Shown: positions 1 to 6,120, numbered from the stretch's first letter. The stretch: DNA of 7,257 nt from an uncultured bacterium (GCA_934871445.1 CAKXBD010000109.1:1-7257); one strand, 5' to 3'. Notes: generated from the sequence alone by a model not told the origin. Translations and numbers: made by a program.

Positions 1-960
1 GGGCAGGAGTGCCTCGCGCCATGCTGCTACATCGGACTCATTGGAATGGTCGCCCGTAGAAATCAAGCCCTTATGCTCCATGACGATTTTCCATGTTTTA
101 TCCGTATTTTCCAGTTGCTCTGAAAGCCATTCTGCCTGTTTCGCGATTCCCGAACCCGATTCGTTGGTATTGAGAACGGCAAAAAACATATCTCCGTAAG
201 TAAACGTATAATATCCGCCCGTCTGTACAGAACCCTGATAATCGATTGCAAAACGGTCGGTGAAAGAGGTCGCCCAGGAGTCGTGGTTTCCCGCCGCGGG
301 CATAAATACCGAATTCATAAAATTTTCCTTCGGTAAATCCATCGCGTAAATCCATTGGTCCATATCGTGGTCTAACGCATCGTGACTATTATTGACAATA
401 TCTCCGCCGTTTGCCATGAATACCGCTTCGGGGCAGGTCTCGTATGCCTTTTCCACCAGACTCGCCCATTGGGAAAAGCCCGTCTCATCATAATCCTGCG
501 GATCTGTCGTAAACAGGAATGTAAATCCGTCCGCTCCGTCGTCAATGCGCACGGAACCCGTCTCAGACCACACGGAGCCGTCCCCCACGCGATAGAGATA
601 TTCTCCTTCCTCCATGTCCGTTTTATATGCCTTATGGGTATAATACGCCCCGTCTGTAACCGAAGTAGCCGCCCGCAGTGTCTCCGCGTCGCTCCAATCC
701 ACGAGCGATTTATCCGTCCCCTTTATCACCTGTACTACGGGAGAAGCTACGGGAGAGGTTGTCGTCCAGCACCAGCCTCGAGAGTCATAATCATCGTAAA
801 AAGTGACCGTGACCGCGAGAGGCTTTGTTCCCGTCTCCGCGAAATTGTTTCCGTTCTCGGCGTAGCTCCGAACAGCGGGCGTAACGGAAACCATCGCAGC
901 CACGAACATTCCCGCCGCAAAAAATAACGCGCGCTTTTTAATGATTTCTAATTTTTTCAT
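1..960 (-). CDS. Secreted calcineurin-like metallophosphoesterase with purple-acid-phosphatase-like N-terminal domain (3' end cut by window edge)
   Basis: Reading down from the ATG at 960 the frame is open for 320 codons to the window edge, so the C-terminus is missing. Residues 1-34 are a signal peptide (MKK..., hydrophobic core, likely cleavage after SYA). Residues about 48-140 look like the fibronectin-like N-terminal domain of purple acid phosphatases (WCWTT, YLYRVGDGSVWS). The phosphoesterase domain follows with its metal motifs in order: TTDPQ (D153), NGGDIV (D187), GNHD (N225, H226) and EHKG (H296). The final GHxH-type motif should lie beyond the edge. The tyrosine of the plant/animal GDxxY motif is Asn190 here, so this is PAP-like rather than a true purple enzyme. 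The family hydrolyses phosphomono- or diesters outside the membrane; the substrate is unknown. It is the last visible gene of a minus-strand run, 13 bp after the lipoprotein gene, whose stop codon lies inside its ribosome binding site. Confidence 0.9.
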   Translation of the reverse strand, partial: MKKLEIIKKRALFFAAGMFVAAMVSVTPAVRSYAENGNNFAETGTKPLAVTVTFYDDYDSRGWCWTTTSPVASPVVQVIKGTDKSLVDWSDAETLRAATSVTDGAYYTHKAYKTDMEEGEYLYRVGDGSVWSETGSVRIDDGADGFTFLFTTDPQDYDETGFSQWASLVEKAYETCPEAVFMANGGDIVNNSHDALDHDMDQWIYAMDLPKENFMNSVFMPAAGNHDSWATSFTDRFAIDYQGSVQTGGYYTFTYGDMFFAVLNTNESGSGIAKQAEWLSEQLENTDKTWKIVMEHKGLISTGDHSNESDVAAWREALLP

Positions 961-968
961 CTCCGTAT

Positions 969-975
969 CCCCTTT
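969..975 (-). promoter_or_regulatory. Ribosome binding site of the phosphoesterase gene, overlapping the upstream stop codon
   Basis: On the minus strand this reads AAAGGGG, 8 nt before the ATG at 960. Two of its bases belong to the TAA stop (974-976) of the upstream lipoprotein gene. Ribosomes ending the first gene finish on top of this site, which points to translational coupling. Confidence 0.65.
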
Positions 976-2563
976 ACCTTTCATTCGGCGTACGCAGGGA
1001 AGGGAAGCTCCCTTCCGCGATATTCCATATAGTTTTATCCCATAAAGCATACGTGGAAGCGGTTTTTAATTGCTCCTCCGAAAGAGCCTTCCCTTCCATA
1101 AATGCGGAAAAGTTCTTTCCTTCGGGGACGAGACAATCTGCCGAGCCTTGCAAGGAAAAACTATCCTTCACCCCGATCGCCGCGTTATCGCACTGCCGAA
1201 GGGTAAAAGCCGCCGTGGTTTCGCCCGAAAGCGAGCAGAGGCTGATACAGTTGCGGATTATGCCTCCGTTAAATCCAATCAAGCCCGCGGACAGTCCGAA
1301 GGAGGAGACCTTCACGCGGACAAAGCAATTTTCTATGGCGGCAAACGCGCTTCCGTCCGTAGAGTTGCATCTTCCGACCAGAGCTGCAGAATAGTGTCCT
1401 CCCGTTACCGAACCGCCGTCCAGAGAGAGATTTCGGATAATTCCCTCCTTTCCCGTCACGGAGGAGACGTAGGAGAACAGGGCGGTAAAAGCGTTGGAGG
1501 ATTCTATTCTGAGATTGGATATCGTATAACCCATTCCATCGAAAATCCCCTTAAAGGCGTTCCCTGCGTCGGAAAAGAGCGGCGAAAATCCCGCACCTCC
1601 GTGATAGAGCGAACCGCCCTTGGAGCATGCTTCTTCTAAGTCTATATCGTTTCCGAGCATATAATTTCCCGACGTATTTCCAATATCTTGAAGCTGTTCG
1701 GGCGTACGTATCACCGTATATCCGGGCTTTTCCACCGCCGCGATCGAACAAGTCGCTTCCAACCGTTCTCCGCCCGCCGTGACGACGTAGCGAAGCGTCG
1801 TTTTACCCGCTCCGACAAAAGAAAGCTTTCCGTTGTCCACCGTAGCCACCGCCGCATCGTCCGTAGTCCATTCCCCGGGCCCGACGTCCTTATAATCAGT
1901 GAACAGTTCTGCTTCCAAAGTGAGGTCGGAGGAACCGACCAATCCCGTCACATCGTCGTAATTGAGTGCCAGACGGTTGGGGCGGGCGGCGACATTGAGT
2001 TGAAAAGAATCCTCAAAATCCGTCCCCGTGGCACGGAGCGTAATGAGCGCCTTTCCCGGAGAAAGAGCTGTCAAAAGGCCGTCTGCATCGACGGAGGCAA
2101 TATTCGGGGCAGAGGAGCTCCAACGAATGGAATTGTAATTATCCGCATCCAGAGGCGTTTTGGAATATTCCAGTCTGACGCTCTCCCCTGCCGTCAGATT
2201 TTCGCAGGCGCCCGTGATTTTCAGGCTCTCGATATTTACGGGCGCCTCGCCCGTAACAATGACGGTACATACAGCCGAATCCTTACCTGAACGAGCCACA
2301 ATGATGCCCGCCCCCACGGCAAGCGCCCGGATTCGTCCCGAGTCGTCGACAGAAATAATTTCGGGCGCGGTGGAAAGAAATGCGGCGTCCAATTCTCCGC
2401 CGTCCGGAGCCCGAAGAATTTCTTCCTCCCCGACGTACATCGTAATGCGTTCCTGTTCCAGAGCGAACGTTTCCGAGGCGCCCTGTCCACCCTGCCCGCA
2501 GCCCGCCGCCGCGGACAAAAAGCACACGGCGGCCGCCGTACAAGCCAAAACTTTCTTTCTCAC
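974..2563 (-). CDS. Surface lipoprotein with three Big2 (Ig-like) domains and a GLUG-type beta-helix region
   Basis: A 529-residue protein starting at GTG (2563), chosen because AAGGAGG lies 5 nt upstream and a lipoprotein signal peptide follows at once. The lipobox is SAAAGC, with Cys22 as the predicted lipidated residue. Residues about 33-107, 108-192 and 193-280 are three bacterial Ig-like domains of the Big2 type; the second is the clearest (RWSSSAPNIASVDADG...). Residues about 283-525 resemble GLUG-motif beta-helix proteins: TPEQLQDI, NYMLGNDIDL, FKGIFDGMGYTISNL, IIRNLSLDGGSV, AALVG, GLIGFNGGIIRNC, and the usual C-terminal ALWDKTIWNI...FPSLR. Such proteins are surface-exposed and repeat-built, often adhesive or glycan-binding; no catalytic motif is visible. 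The beta-helix part holds seven cysteines (C313, C399, C413, C439, C443, C458, C477), many for a secreted protein of an anaerobe. It is followed after 13 bp by the phosphoesterase gene and preceded by a 193-bp gap with possible promoter and hairpin. Confidence 0.9.
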   Translation of the reverse strand: MRKKVLACTAAAVCFLSAAAGCGQGGQGASETFALEQERITMYVGEEEILRAPDGGELDAAFLSTAPEIISVDDSGRIRALAVGAGIIVARSGKDSAVCTVIVTGEAPVNIESLKITGACENLTAGESVRLEYSKTPLDADNYNSIRWSSSAPNIASVDADGLLTALSPGKALITLRATGTDFEDSFQLNVAARPNRLALNYDDVTGLVGSSDLTLEAELFTDYKDVGPGEWTTDDAAVATVDNGKLSFVGAGKTTLRYVVTAGGERLEATCSIAAVEKPGYTVIRTPEQLQDIGNTSGNYMLGNDIDLEEACSKGGSLYHGGAGFSPLFSDAGNAFKGIFDGMGYTISNLRIESSNAFTALFSYVSSVTGKEGIIRNLSLDGGSVTGGHYSAALVGRCNSTDGSAFAAIENCFVRVKVSSFGLSAGLIGFNGGIIRNCISLCSLSGETTAAFTLRQCDNAAIGVKDSFSLQGSADCLVPEGKNFSAFMEGKALSEEQLKTASTYALWDKTIWNIAEGSFPSLRTPNER

Positions 2564-2568
2564 TTTTT

Positions 2569-2575
2569 CCTCCTT
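2569..2575 (-). promoter_or_regulatory. Strong ribosome binding site that fixes the GTG start of the lipoprotein gene
   Basis: The minus strand reads AAGGAGG followed by five A residues and then GTG (2563-2561). The near-consensus match and spacing support GTG as the true start. The site begins two bases after a 9-bp hairpin stem. Confidence 0.85.
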
Positions 2576-2577
2576 AC

Positions 2578-2601
2578 AGCCGTAAAATAAACTTTACGGC
2601 T
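2578..2601 (-). other. Perfect 9-bp hairpin directly upstream of the lipoprotein ribosome binding site
   Basis: The arms at 2578-2586 and 2593-2601 are exact inverse complements (AGCCGTAAA / TTTACGGCT) around a 6-nt loop. On the transcribed minus strand the stem is followed by GTAAGGAGG rather than a T run, so it is not a terminator in that direction. It could stabilise the 5' end of a processed or separately started mRNA, or tune access to the ribosome binding site. Its role is inferred. Confidence 0.6.
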
Positions 2602-2649
2602 TATTTGTTTGAATTTTCCACGATAAATATCCAAACTCAAAATATTCTG

Positions 2650-2663
2650 CGTTTTATAAAACG
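2650..2663. repeat. Perfect 14-bp palindrome CGTTTTATAAAACG
   Basis: The sequence equals its own reverse complement over 14 bases. It covers the putative -10 element (TATAAA) of the candidate promoter at 2653-2681, where a dimeric repressor site would act. It could also be chance in AT-rich DNA; no second copy was noticed in the window. Confidence 0.5.
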
Positions 2664-2681
2664 TTTTTTTATAGTTTTCAA
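2653..2681 (-). promoter_or_regulatory. Candidate sigma-A promoter for the lipoprotein and phosphoesterase genes
   Basis: The minus strand shows TTGAAA (2681-2676), a 17-bp spacer and TATAAA (2658-2653). Transcription would start near 2646 and give a leader of about 80 nt containing the hairpin at 2578-2601. The region is AT-rich, so a chance match is possible, but the 193-bp gap after the upstream gene makes a second promoter reasonable. Confidence 0.45.
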
Positions 2682-2730
2682 AGCGTTTTTCTATTTTTTG
2701 AAATTCTGAAAACGGTATACGCCCATTCCA

Positions 2731-2752
2731 ATCGGTTTTTATATCGGTTTTT
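2731..2752. repeat. Short direct repeat ATCGGTTTTT x2, 12-bp period
   Basis: Two exact 10-bp copies at 2731-2740 and 2743-2752, just downstream of the stop codon of the DUF4874/DUF4832 gene. No hairpin followed by T residues is seen there on the minus strand, so no terminator is called between this gene and the lipoprotein gene. The meaning is unclear. Confidence 0.5.
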
Positions 2753-2756
2753 GAGG

Positions 2757-4811
2757 TTATTTCTGTCTTTTCCTCAAAAATAATCCCACGCCCGCCGCCA
2801 AAAGCATTCCGAACGGTAGGGAGGAACAGCTTCCGCAGCCCCGTTCGGGAATTTTTTCCCATACGGCGTAACATACGGTGTGTCCCGTCACCCTCCGATA
2901 TTCGCCTTCCCAGCCGACCAGACGATACCCTTCACGGACATACACGGGCGGGGAAGCGGCTTTGCCGTATTCCACCTCCTGCGCCGCTGAGCCTTCCGCC
3001 AATTCGGCAGTTTCGCGGGAAAGAAAACGCACGGTATATGTCTCGGCGCTCCAAACCGCAAAAAATTCCGTCTCTTGTAAAACCCTGTAACTTTCCCCTG
3101 CGGAATAAACGTTTTCCCCGTCGCTCCAGCCCGAAAAACTATGTCCCTCCAAAGCAGCTTCACATTCAGGAAGAAGCATATACCTGTCTCGTTTTATAAA
3201 TGCAGTTTCCGGTACGGGCCCCCTCCCGCCATTTAAGGAAAATGAAACAGAAACACGTTTTACTCCTCCGTCAATCTGCTCAAAGGCTTCATATCCGCCA
3301 AAGATCTCATCTGACGAAACGGTAATTTCCCCGAGCTTATTCGCCCCCAATTTTTCATCGAATATCTCCTCGTTGGCAAACCTTATAGAGCGTAAATTAG
3401 AATCCGTTTTTTCTTCGGCGTCCCGAATACGCAAATAAACTGTATATTTTCCAGGCGAAATAGACGAGGGCAAACGCAAACGCCAATGATAATCAGATAT
3501 TACTTTTGAACGGATCTTCCGCACGTCCCAATCTACGTCCGCTGCATATTTTTCGGAATCGGAAATGAGTAAAATTTGTAAATCCTTGTTATTTATAATA
3601 TTTCCAAACCCCACATTTTCTACTTCCCCCGATACCCCTAATATCCCGCCGGGATTGTTCCGAACGGAGAGTTCAGAGTTTCGAAGGACCAGTCGATAGC
3701 CAAGATGAGTCGCTATATAATCATAATCGGTCTTTCCTCTATATCGCAAATCGGAGCCGTCGTATATACTGTTTTTCCATGCTGAAATCACTCTGTCGTT
3801 CCAGGAAATATTCAGATAGGACGTATGCGTGACGAAAGCCTCCTTTTCGAGATACTCTCTGTTATTATAATCGCCTAAAAGTCCCGTTTCGTCGTCTGTT
3901 ACTACTTCCCCACCATATAAAGTATGCTCTGCCTGACCCGATAGCCATTTTGTTTCTTCTACCCGATTTTTGAAGGTGCCGAGGTCACTTGAAGAACCGA
4001 GATAACCGTCGTTATATACCCCGACCCTCCAGGCGTCCGTCCCCTCCGCGGCAATATCGTCGGCAAGATTGTCCTGCGTTAAATTTTTCCCGTATTTCCG
4101 ATTCGCCCAATATATGTAATACAGAGGACGTCGCACACTGACGGTCCGGGTTACGGGAATTACTTTTAGCCACGCCTCGACGAGCCGAAAATATGTCTCC
4201 TCGCCCGAGGACGCCAAAGGGGTGGAATGTTGCTCTCCCCAAGGGCCCAGCATCCCTGTTTCTACGCCCGCAATCACATCCGTATTTTCCGCCAGGACTT
4301 CGCCGAGCTGTTCTATATGTCTTTCCACAAGAGACATTTCCGGTTCGTTTGCGAGATACTCCCCGTTTTTCATTTCTCCGTTCAGATTATAGGAAAAACG
4401 CACAATCGCAGTTCCGCCCGCCCGACGCAGTTCGTCCAAGGTCTTGGACAAGGAGATCAGCGCGTCCTCGGAAATATCTGCATCTTGCCCGCCTGCGGCG
4501 AAAGAAAAATTTTCCAGCCCGAACCGCAAATGTATAATCCCGTAATTCTTTGTAAAGGCTGCGAAGGTAGCTTCCGACCACCAAGCTTCTTGCCCGTCGA
4601 CGGGAATTGTTTTAGAAAGCGCCTGATAAAATCCACGCTCTGGATTTACAAAATTCTCCGTACTCTCTACATAGTTCAGACCGCTGTCTACCATTTCAAT
4701 GCTCTCTCCTTCGTCAGCAAAGGCTTTTTGACAATGTTCAAAAGGAACGGAAAAGGATACCATTACTAACACAAAAAGGCATCCTAAAAGAGCTTTCCAT
4801 AATTTTTTCAT
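2757..4811 (-). CDS. Secreted DUF4874/DUF4832 protein (putative glycosidase-like fold) with two InlB-type repeats and a GCGS C-terminal anchor
   Basis: A 684-residue protein from ATG 4811. Residues 1-32 are a signal peptide (MKKLWK, hydrophobic core, cleavage after AFA). Residues about 45-205 match DUF4874: NPERGFY, IIHLRFGLENF, LDELRRAGGTAIVRFSYN, and VETGMLGPWGE with Glu193. Residues about 215-375 match DUF4832: VGVYNDGYLGSSSDLGTF, YGGEVV (Glu302), LNISWND and HLGYR. A beta-sandwich-like segment (376-505) follows, with typical GxVENVGFGN and LPSSISPGKYTVYLRIRD. Residues about 518-590 and 592-653 are two Listeria-Bacteroides (InlB B-like) repeats, ending FFAVW and CYAVW. The last 27 residues are GCGSCSSLP, a hydrophobic stretch and RKRQK, an apparent sorting or anchoring tail without LPXTG. 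The DUFs resemble TIM-barrel glycoside hydrolases, with WGE as a candidate acid residue, but activity is inferred. It is first in the minus-strand run and divergent from the lacI-type gene. Confidence 0.9.
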   Translation of the reverse strand: MKKLWKALLGCLFVLVMVSFSVPFEHCQKAFADEGESIEMVDSGLNYVESTENFVNPERGFYQALSKTIPVDGQEAWWSEATFAAFTKNYGIIHLRFGLENFSFAAGGQDADISEDALISLSKTLDELRRAGGTAIVRFSYNLNGEMKNGEYLANEPEMSLVERHIEQLGEVLAENTDVIAGVETGMLGPWGEQHSTPLASSGEETYFRLVEAWLKVIPVTRTVSVRRPLYYIYWANRKYGKNLTQDNLADDIAAEGTDAWRVGVYNDGYLGSSSDLGTFKNRVEETKWLSGQAEHTLYGGEVVTDDETGLLGDYNNREYLEKEAFVTHTSYLNISWNDRVISAWKNSIYDGSDLRYRGKTDYDYIATHLGYRLVLRNSELSVRNNPGGILGVSGEVENVGFGNIINNKDLQILLISDSEKYAADVDWDVRKIRSKVISDYHWRLRLPSSISPGKYTVYLRIRDAEEKTDSNLRSIRFANEEIFDEKLGANKLGEITVSSDEIFGGYEAFEQIDGGVKRVSVSFSLNGGRGPVPETAFIKRDRYMLLPECEAALEGHSFSGWSDGENVYSAGESYRVLQETEFFAVWSAETYTVRFLSRETAELAEGSAAQEVEYGKAASPPVYVREGYRLVGWEGEYRRVTGHTVCYAVWEKIPERGCGSCSSLPFGMLLAAGVGLFLRKRQK

Positions 4812-4815
4812 CATT

Positions 4816-4823
4816 CCCTCCCT
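4816..4823 (-). promoter_or_regulatory. Ribosome binding site that decides the start of the DUF4874/DUF4832 gene
   Basis: The minus strand reads AGGGAGGG, then AATGATGAAAAAA. An in-frame GTG at 4826 would put this site inside the coding region, so it is rejected as a start. Of the two adjacent ATGs (4814 and 4811), the second has better spacing (about 5 nt) and gives the usual MKK signal-peptide start. Confidence 0.75.
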
Positions 4824-4826
4824 CAC

Positions 4827-4841
4827 ATTTGTTTACTAAAA
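4827..4841. promoter_or_regulatory. Operator-like repeat, copy 1 (ATTTGTTTACTAAAA)
   Basis: This 15-bp sequence recurs exactly at 4933-4947. Copy 1 lies in the leader of the DUF4874/DUF4832 gene, about 11-25 nt after the predicted transcription start and 3 bp upstream of its ribosome binding site, a position where a bound repressor would block transcription. It is an imperfect palindrome (TTTgtT-T-ActAAA), as expected for a LacI-family site. Binding by the adjacent regulator is inferred. Confidence 0.65.
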
Positions 4842-4842
4842 T

Positions 4843-4860
4843 ATGTATGTTTATTTACAT
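4843..4860. repeat. Interrupted palindrome ATGTA-N8-TACAT over the start-site region
   Basis: Five-base arms at 4843-4847 and 4856-4860 are inverse complements. The element touches the predicted -10 box and covers the transcription start of the DUF4874/DUF4832 gene. It could be another regulator site or a degenerate relative of the neighbouring repeat (TGTTTATTTACA against TTTGTTTACTAA). The arms are short, so chance is possible. Confidence 0.35.
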
Positions 4861-4887
4861 TTTATCACAAGAAAATAGGTTTGTCAA
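4859..4887 (-). promoter_or_regulatory. Sigma-A promoter of the DUF4874/DUF4832 gene
   Basis: The minus strand carries a perfect -35 TTGACA (4887-4882), a 17-bp spacer ending in TGA (an extended -10 TGn), and -10 TAAAAT (4864-4859). The expected start is near 4852, about 40 nt before the ATG. A run of nine A residues on the plus strand (4899-4907) lies upstream and could act as an UP element. Confidence 0.85.
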
Positions 4888-4932
4888 GACAATTTCAGAA
4901 AAAAAAACTTATGTTTTAATAATATTTTCACT

Positions 4933-4947
4933 ATTTGTTTACTAAAA
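4933..4947. promoter_or_regulatory. Operator-like repeat, copy 2 (ATTTGTTTACTAAAA), with a partial third copy next to it
   Basis: This is an exact copy of 4827-4841, 106 bp away (about ten helical turns). It ends 5 bp before the -35 box of the lacI-type gene. Directly adjacent at 4948-4962 is a degenerate third copy whose first ten bases match 9 of 10 (ATTTGTTGAC) and which overlaps that -35 box. The arrangement suits autorepression and looping between the two promoters (inference). Confidence 0.65.
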
Positions 4948-4952
4948 ATTTG

Positions 4953-4981
4953 TTGACCTTTTTGTTAATATATGGTATAAT
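4953..4981 (+). promoter_or_regulatory. Sigma-A promoter of the lacI-type repressor gene
   Basis: TTGACC (4953-4958), a 17-bp spacer with TGG just before the -10 (extended -10), and a perfect TATAAT (4976-4981). Transcription should start near 4988, leaving a very short leader of about 16 nt that contains AAGGA at 4991-4995. Confidence 0.9.
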
Positions 4982-5003
4982 AAAATAAAAAAGGACAAAA
5001 ATC

Positions 5004-6026
5004 ATGGCAACAATTAGGGACATAGCAGCGGCGACAGGGGTATCGATTGCATCGATATCGCGTATATTGAATCAAGACCCTACCTATAAAGCGACGGCAG
5101 AGACGCGCACGAAAGTAATCGAGGCAGCCAAGGCGATGAATTATCAGCCTGCGGCGAATTACCGCAAAAGAAAAAAAGCTCTAGAAAAGAGCATCGGTTG
5201 TATTCATAGGCTGACCGCAGAAAAGCAGATAGATAGTTATTACGCCTCTATCCTCAGGGGAATACAAAAATATCTTGAAAGAAACGGCTATTCCCTAGAT
5301 TTTATCCAATCGCAATTTGATATTGCAGACAGGCAGAACTTAGAGGCTATTTTTCGCACGCCCTGCAAGGGATTGATTATCATGGATACGCCCTCGCAAG
5401 AGACAATGGATTATATTCGCTCTCATGTAAAGCACGTCGTGGGGATAGATACGCAGAACAGCGATATCGATAACGTCCGTTACAATCGTTTTGAAGCGGG
5501 TTGCAGAGCCATGCAATATTTAATCGATAATGGACATAAAAAAATCGCCTATATAGGTTCAAAACTCCCGAAACGCGATAGTCTCAATTTCGGAAGATTC
5601 GAAGCCTATATGCGAATGATGGACATTCATGGCTATTCTACCTACCCCGAATGGCAAATCGACTGCGAATGGGAAAGGCAAATTTGTTTTGATAAGACCC
5701 TGGAGCTTTTGAAGGCTCCTCATCGTCCCACTGCAATATTCGTCGGCAGCGATCACATGGCTATGGCTTGCATAGCCGCGCTGCACCAGATGAATATTTC
5801 CATTCCACAAGATATCTCCGTCATCGGAATCAGCGATATTGAGGCTTCAAAGTACCTCAATCCACCTTTAACAACGGTCGCTATCCCGCAATTGGAAATC
5901 GGGGAAATCGCTGCGGAGGACTTATTATCGCGCATCAACGGCACTACCACCGTTCCCAAGCAAATTTTCGTTCCTACCCGTCTTGTTATTCGAGAAAGCG
6001 TACGCAATATCAATGCCGAACATTAA
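5004..6026 (+). CDS. LacI/GalR-family transcriptional repressor
   Basis: A 340-residue cytoplasmic DNA-binding regulator of normal family length. The ATG is supported by AAGGA 8 nt upstream. Residues 3-50 form the LacI helix-turn-helix: TIRDIAAATGVSIASISRILNQ, then ETRTKVIEAAKAMNYQP. The recognition helix begins SIASISR, the xA-type seen in GalR/CcpA-like members. The hinge (about 50-60) is YRKRKK-rich and lacks the common N-x-A-R-x-L sequence. The remainder is a periplasmic-binding-protein-like effector domain, with GLIIMDT, VGIDTQNSDIDNVRYN, YLIDNGHKKIAYIG, GSDHMAMACIAALHQM, DISVIGISDIEASKYLNPPLTTV and the typical end ...VPTRLVIRES. The family binds sugars or their phosphates and usually dissociates from DNA on binding; the ligand here is unknown. 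The gene is divergent from the DUF4874/DUF4832 gene. Repeated operator-like sequences in both promoters suggest that it controls that run and itself. Confidence 0.95.
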   Translation: MATIRDIAAATGVSIASISRILNQDPTYKATAETRTKVIEAAKAMNYQPAANYRKRKKALEKSIGCIHRLTAEKQIDSYYASILRGIQKYLERNGYSLDFIQSQFDIADRQNLEAIFRTPCKGLIIMDTPSQETMDYIRSHVKHVVGIDTQNSDIDNVRYNRFEAGCRAMQYLIDNGHKKIAYIGSKLPKRDSLNFGRFEAYMRMMDIHGYSTYPEWQIDCEWERQICFDKTLELLKAPHRPTAIFVGSDHMAMACIAALHQMNISIPQDISVIGISDIEASKYLNPPLTTVAIPQLEIGEIAAEDLLSRINGTTTVPKQIFVPTRLVIRESVRNINAEH

Positions 6027-6120
6027 TTGCTCACGACAAAATATTCCACGGCGATTTTTGTAGAGTTTTTCACTCCTCCTTTACTTTTTCGTCCTTTTGA
6101 AAATTTTTAATATCTATATA

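Noticed and set aside
382..927. Plus-strand open frame of 181 codons
   Set aside because: It lies antisense to the phosphoesterase, whose metal motifs and signal peptide are clear. The translation is rich in Arg and Cys without recognisable domains.
2160..2585. Plus-strand open frame of 141 codons, and other plus-strand frames across 1053-2290
   Set aside because: All are antisense to the Big2/GLUG lipoprotein gene and show low-complexity Ser/Pro/Arg composition. No ribosome binding site was recognised.
2578..2610. Plus-strand terminator (stem followed by TTATTTGTTT)
   Set aside because: No gene runs on the plus strand into this point, so a leader hairpin of the minus-strand gene is the better reading.
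2603..2617. Possible further operator copy (ATTTGTTTGAATTTT)
   Set aside because: Only the first eight bases match the repeat at 4827 and 4933; the rest differs, which is expected by chance in AT-rich DNA.
2560..2874. Minus-strand open frame across the gap between the first and second genes
   Set aside because: It overlaps the end of the DUF4874/DUF4832 coding region in another frame and runs through AT-rich gap DNA, giving a Lys/Phe/Arg-rich product with no domain. It runs through the lipoprotein ribosome binding site.
4227..4769. Plus-strand open frames of 180 and 114 codons opposite the DUF4874/DUF4832 gene
   Set aside because: They are antisense shadows; the minus-strand protein has conserved motifs across the whole stretch.
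4812..4826. GTG at 4826 as the start of the DUF4874/DUF4832 gene
   Set aside because: It would place the AGGGAGGG ribosome binding site inside the coding sequence. The ATG pair at 4814/4811 fits the site and the signal peptide.
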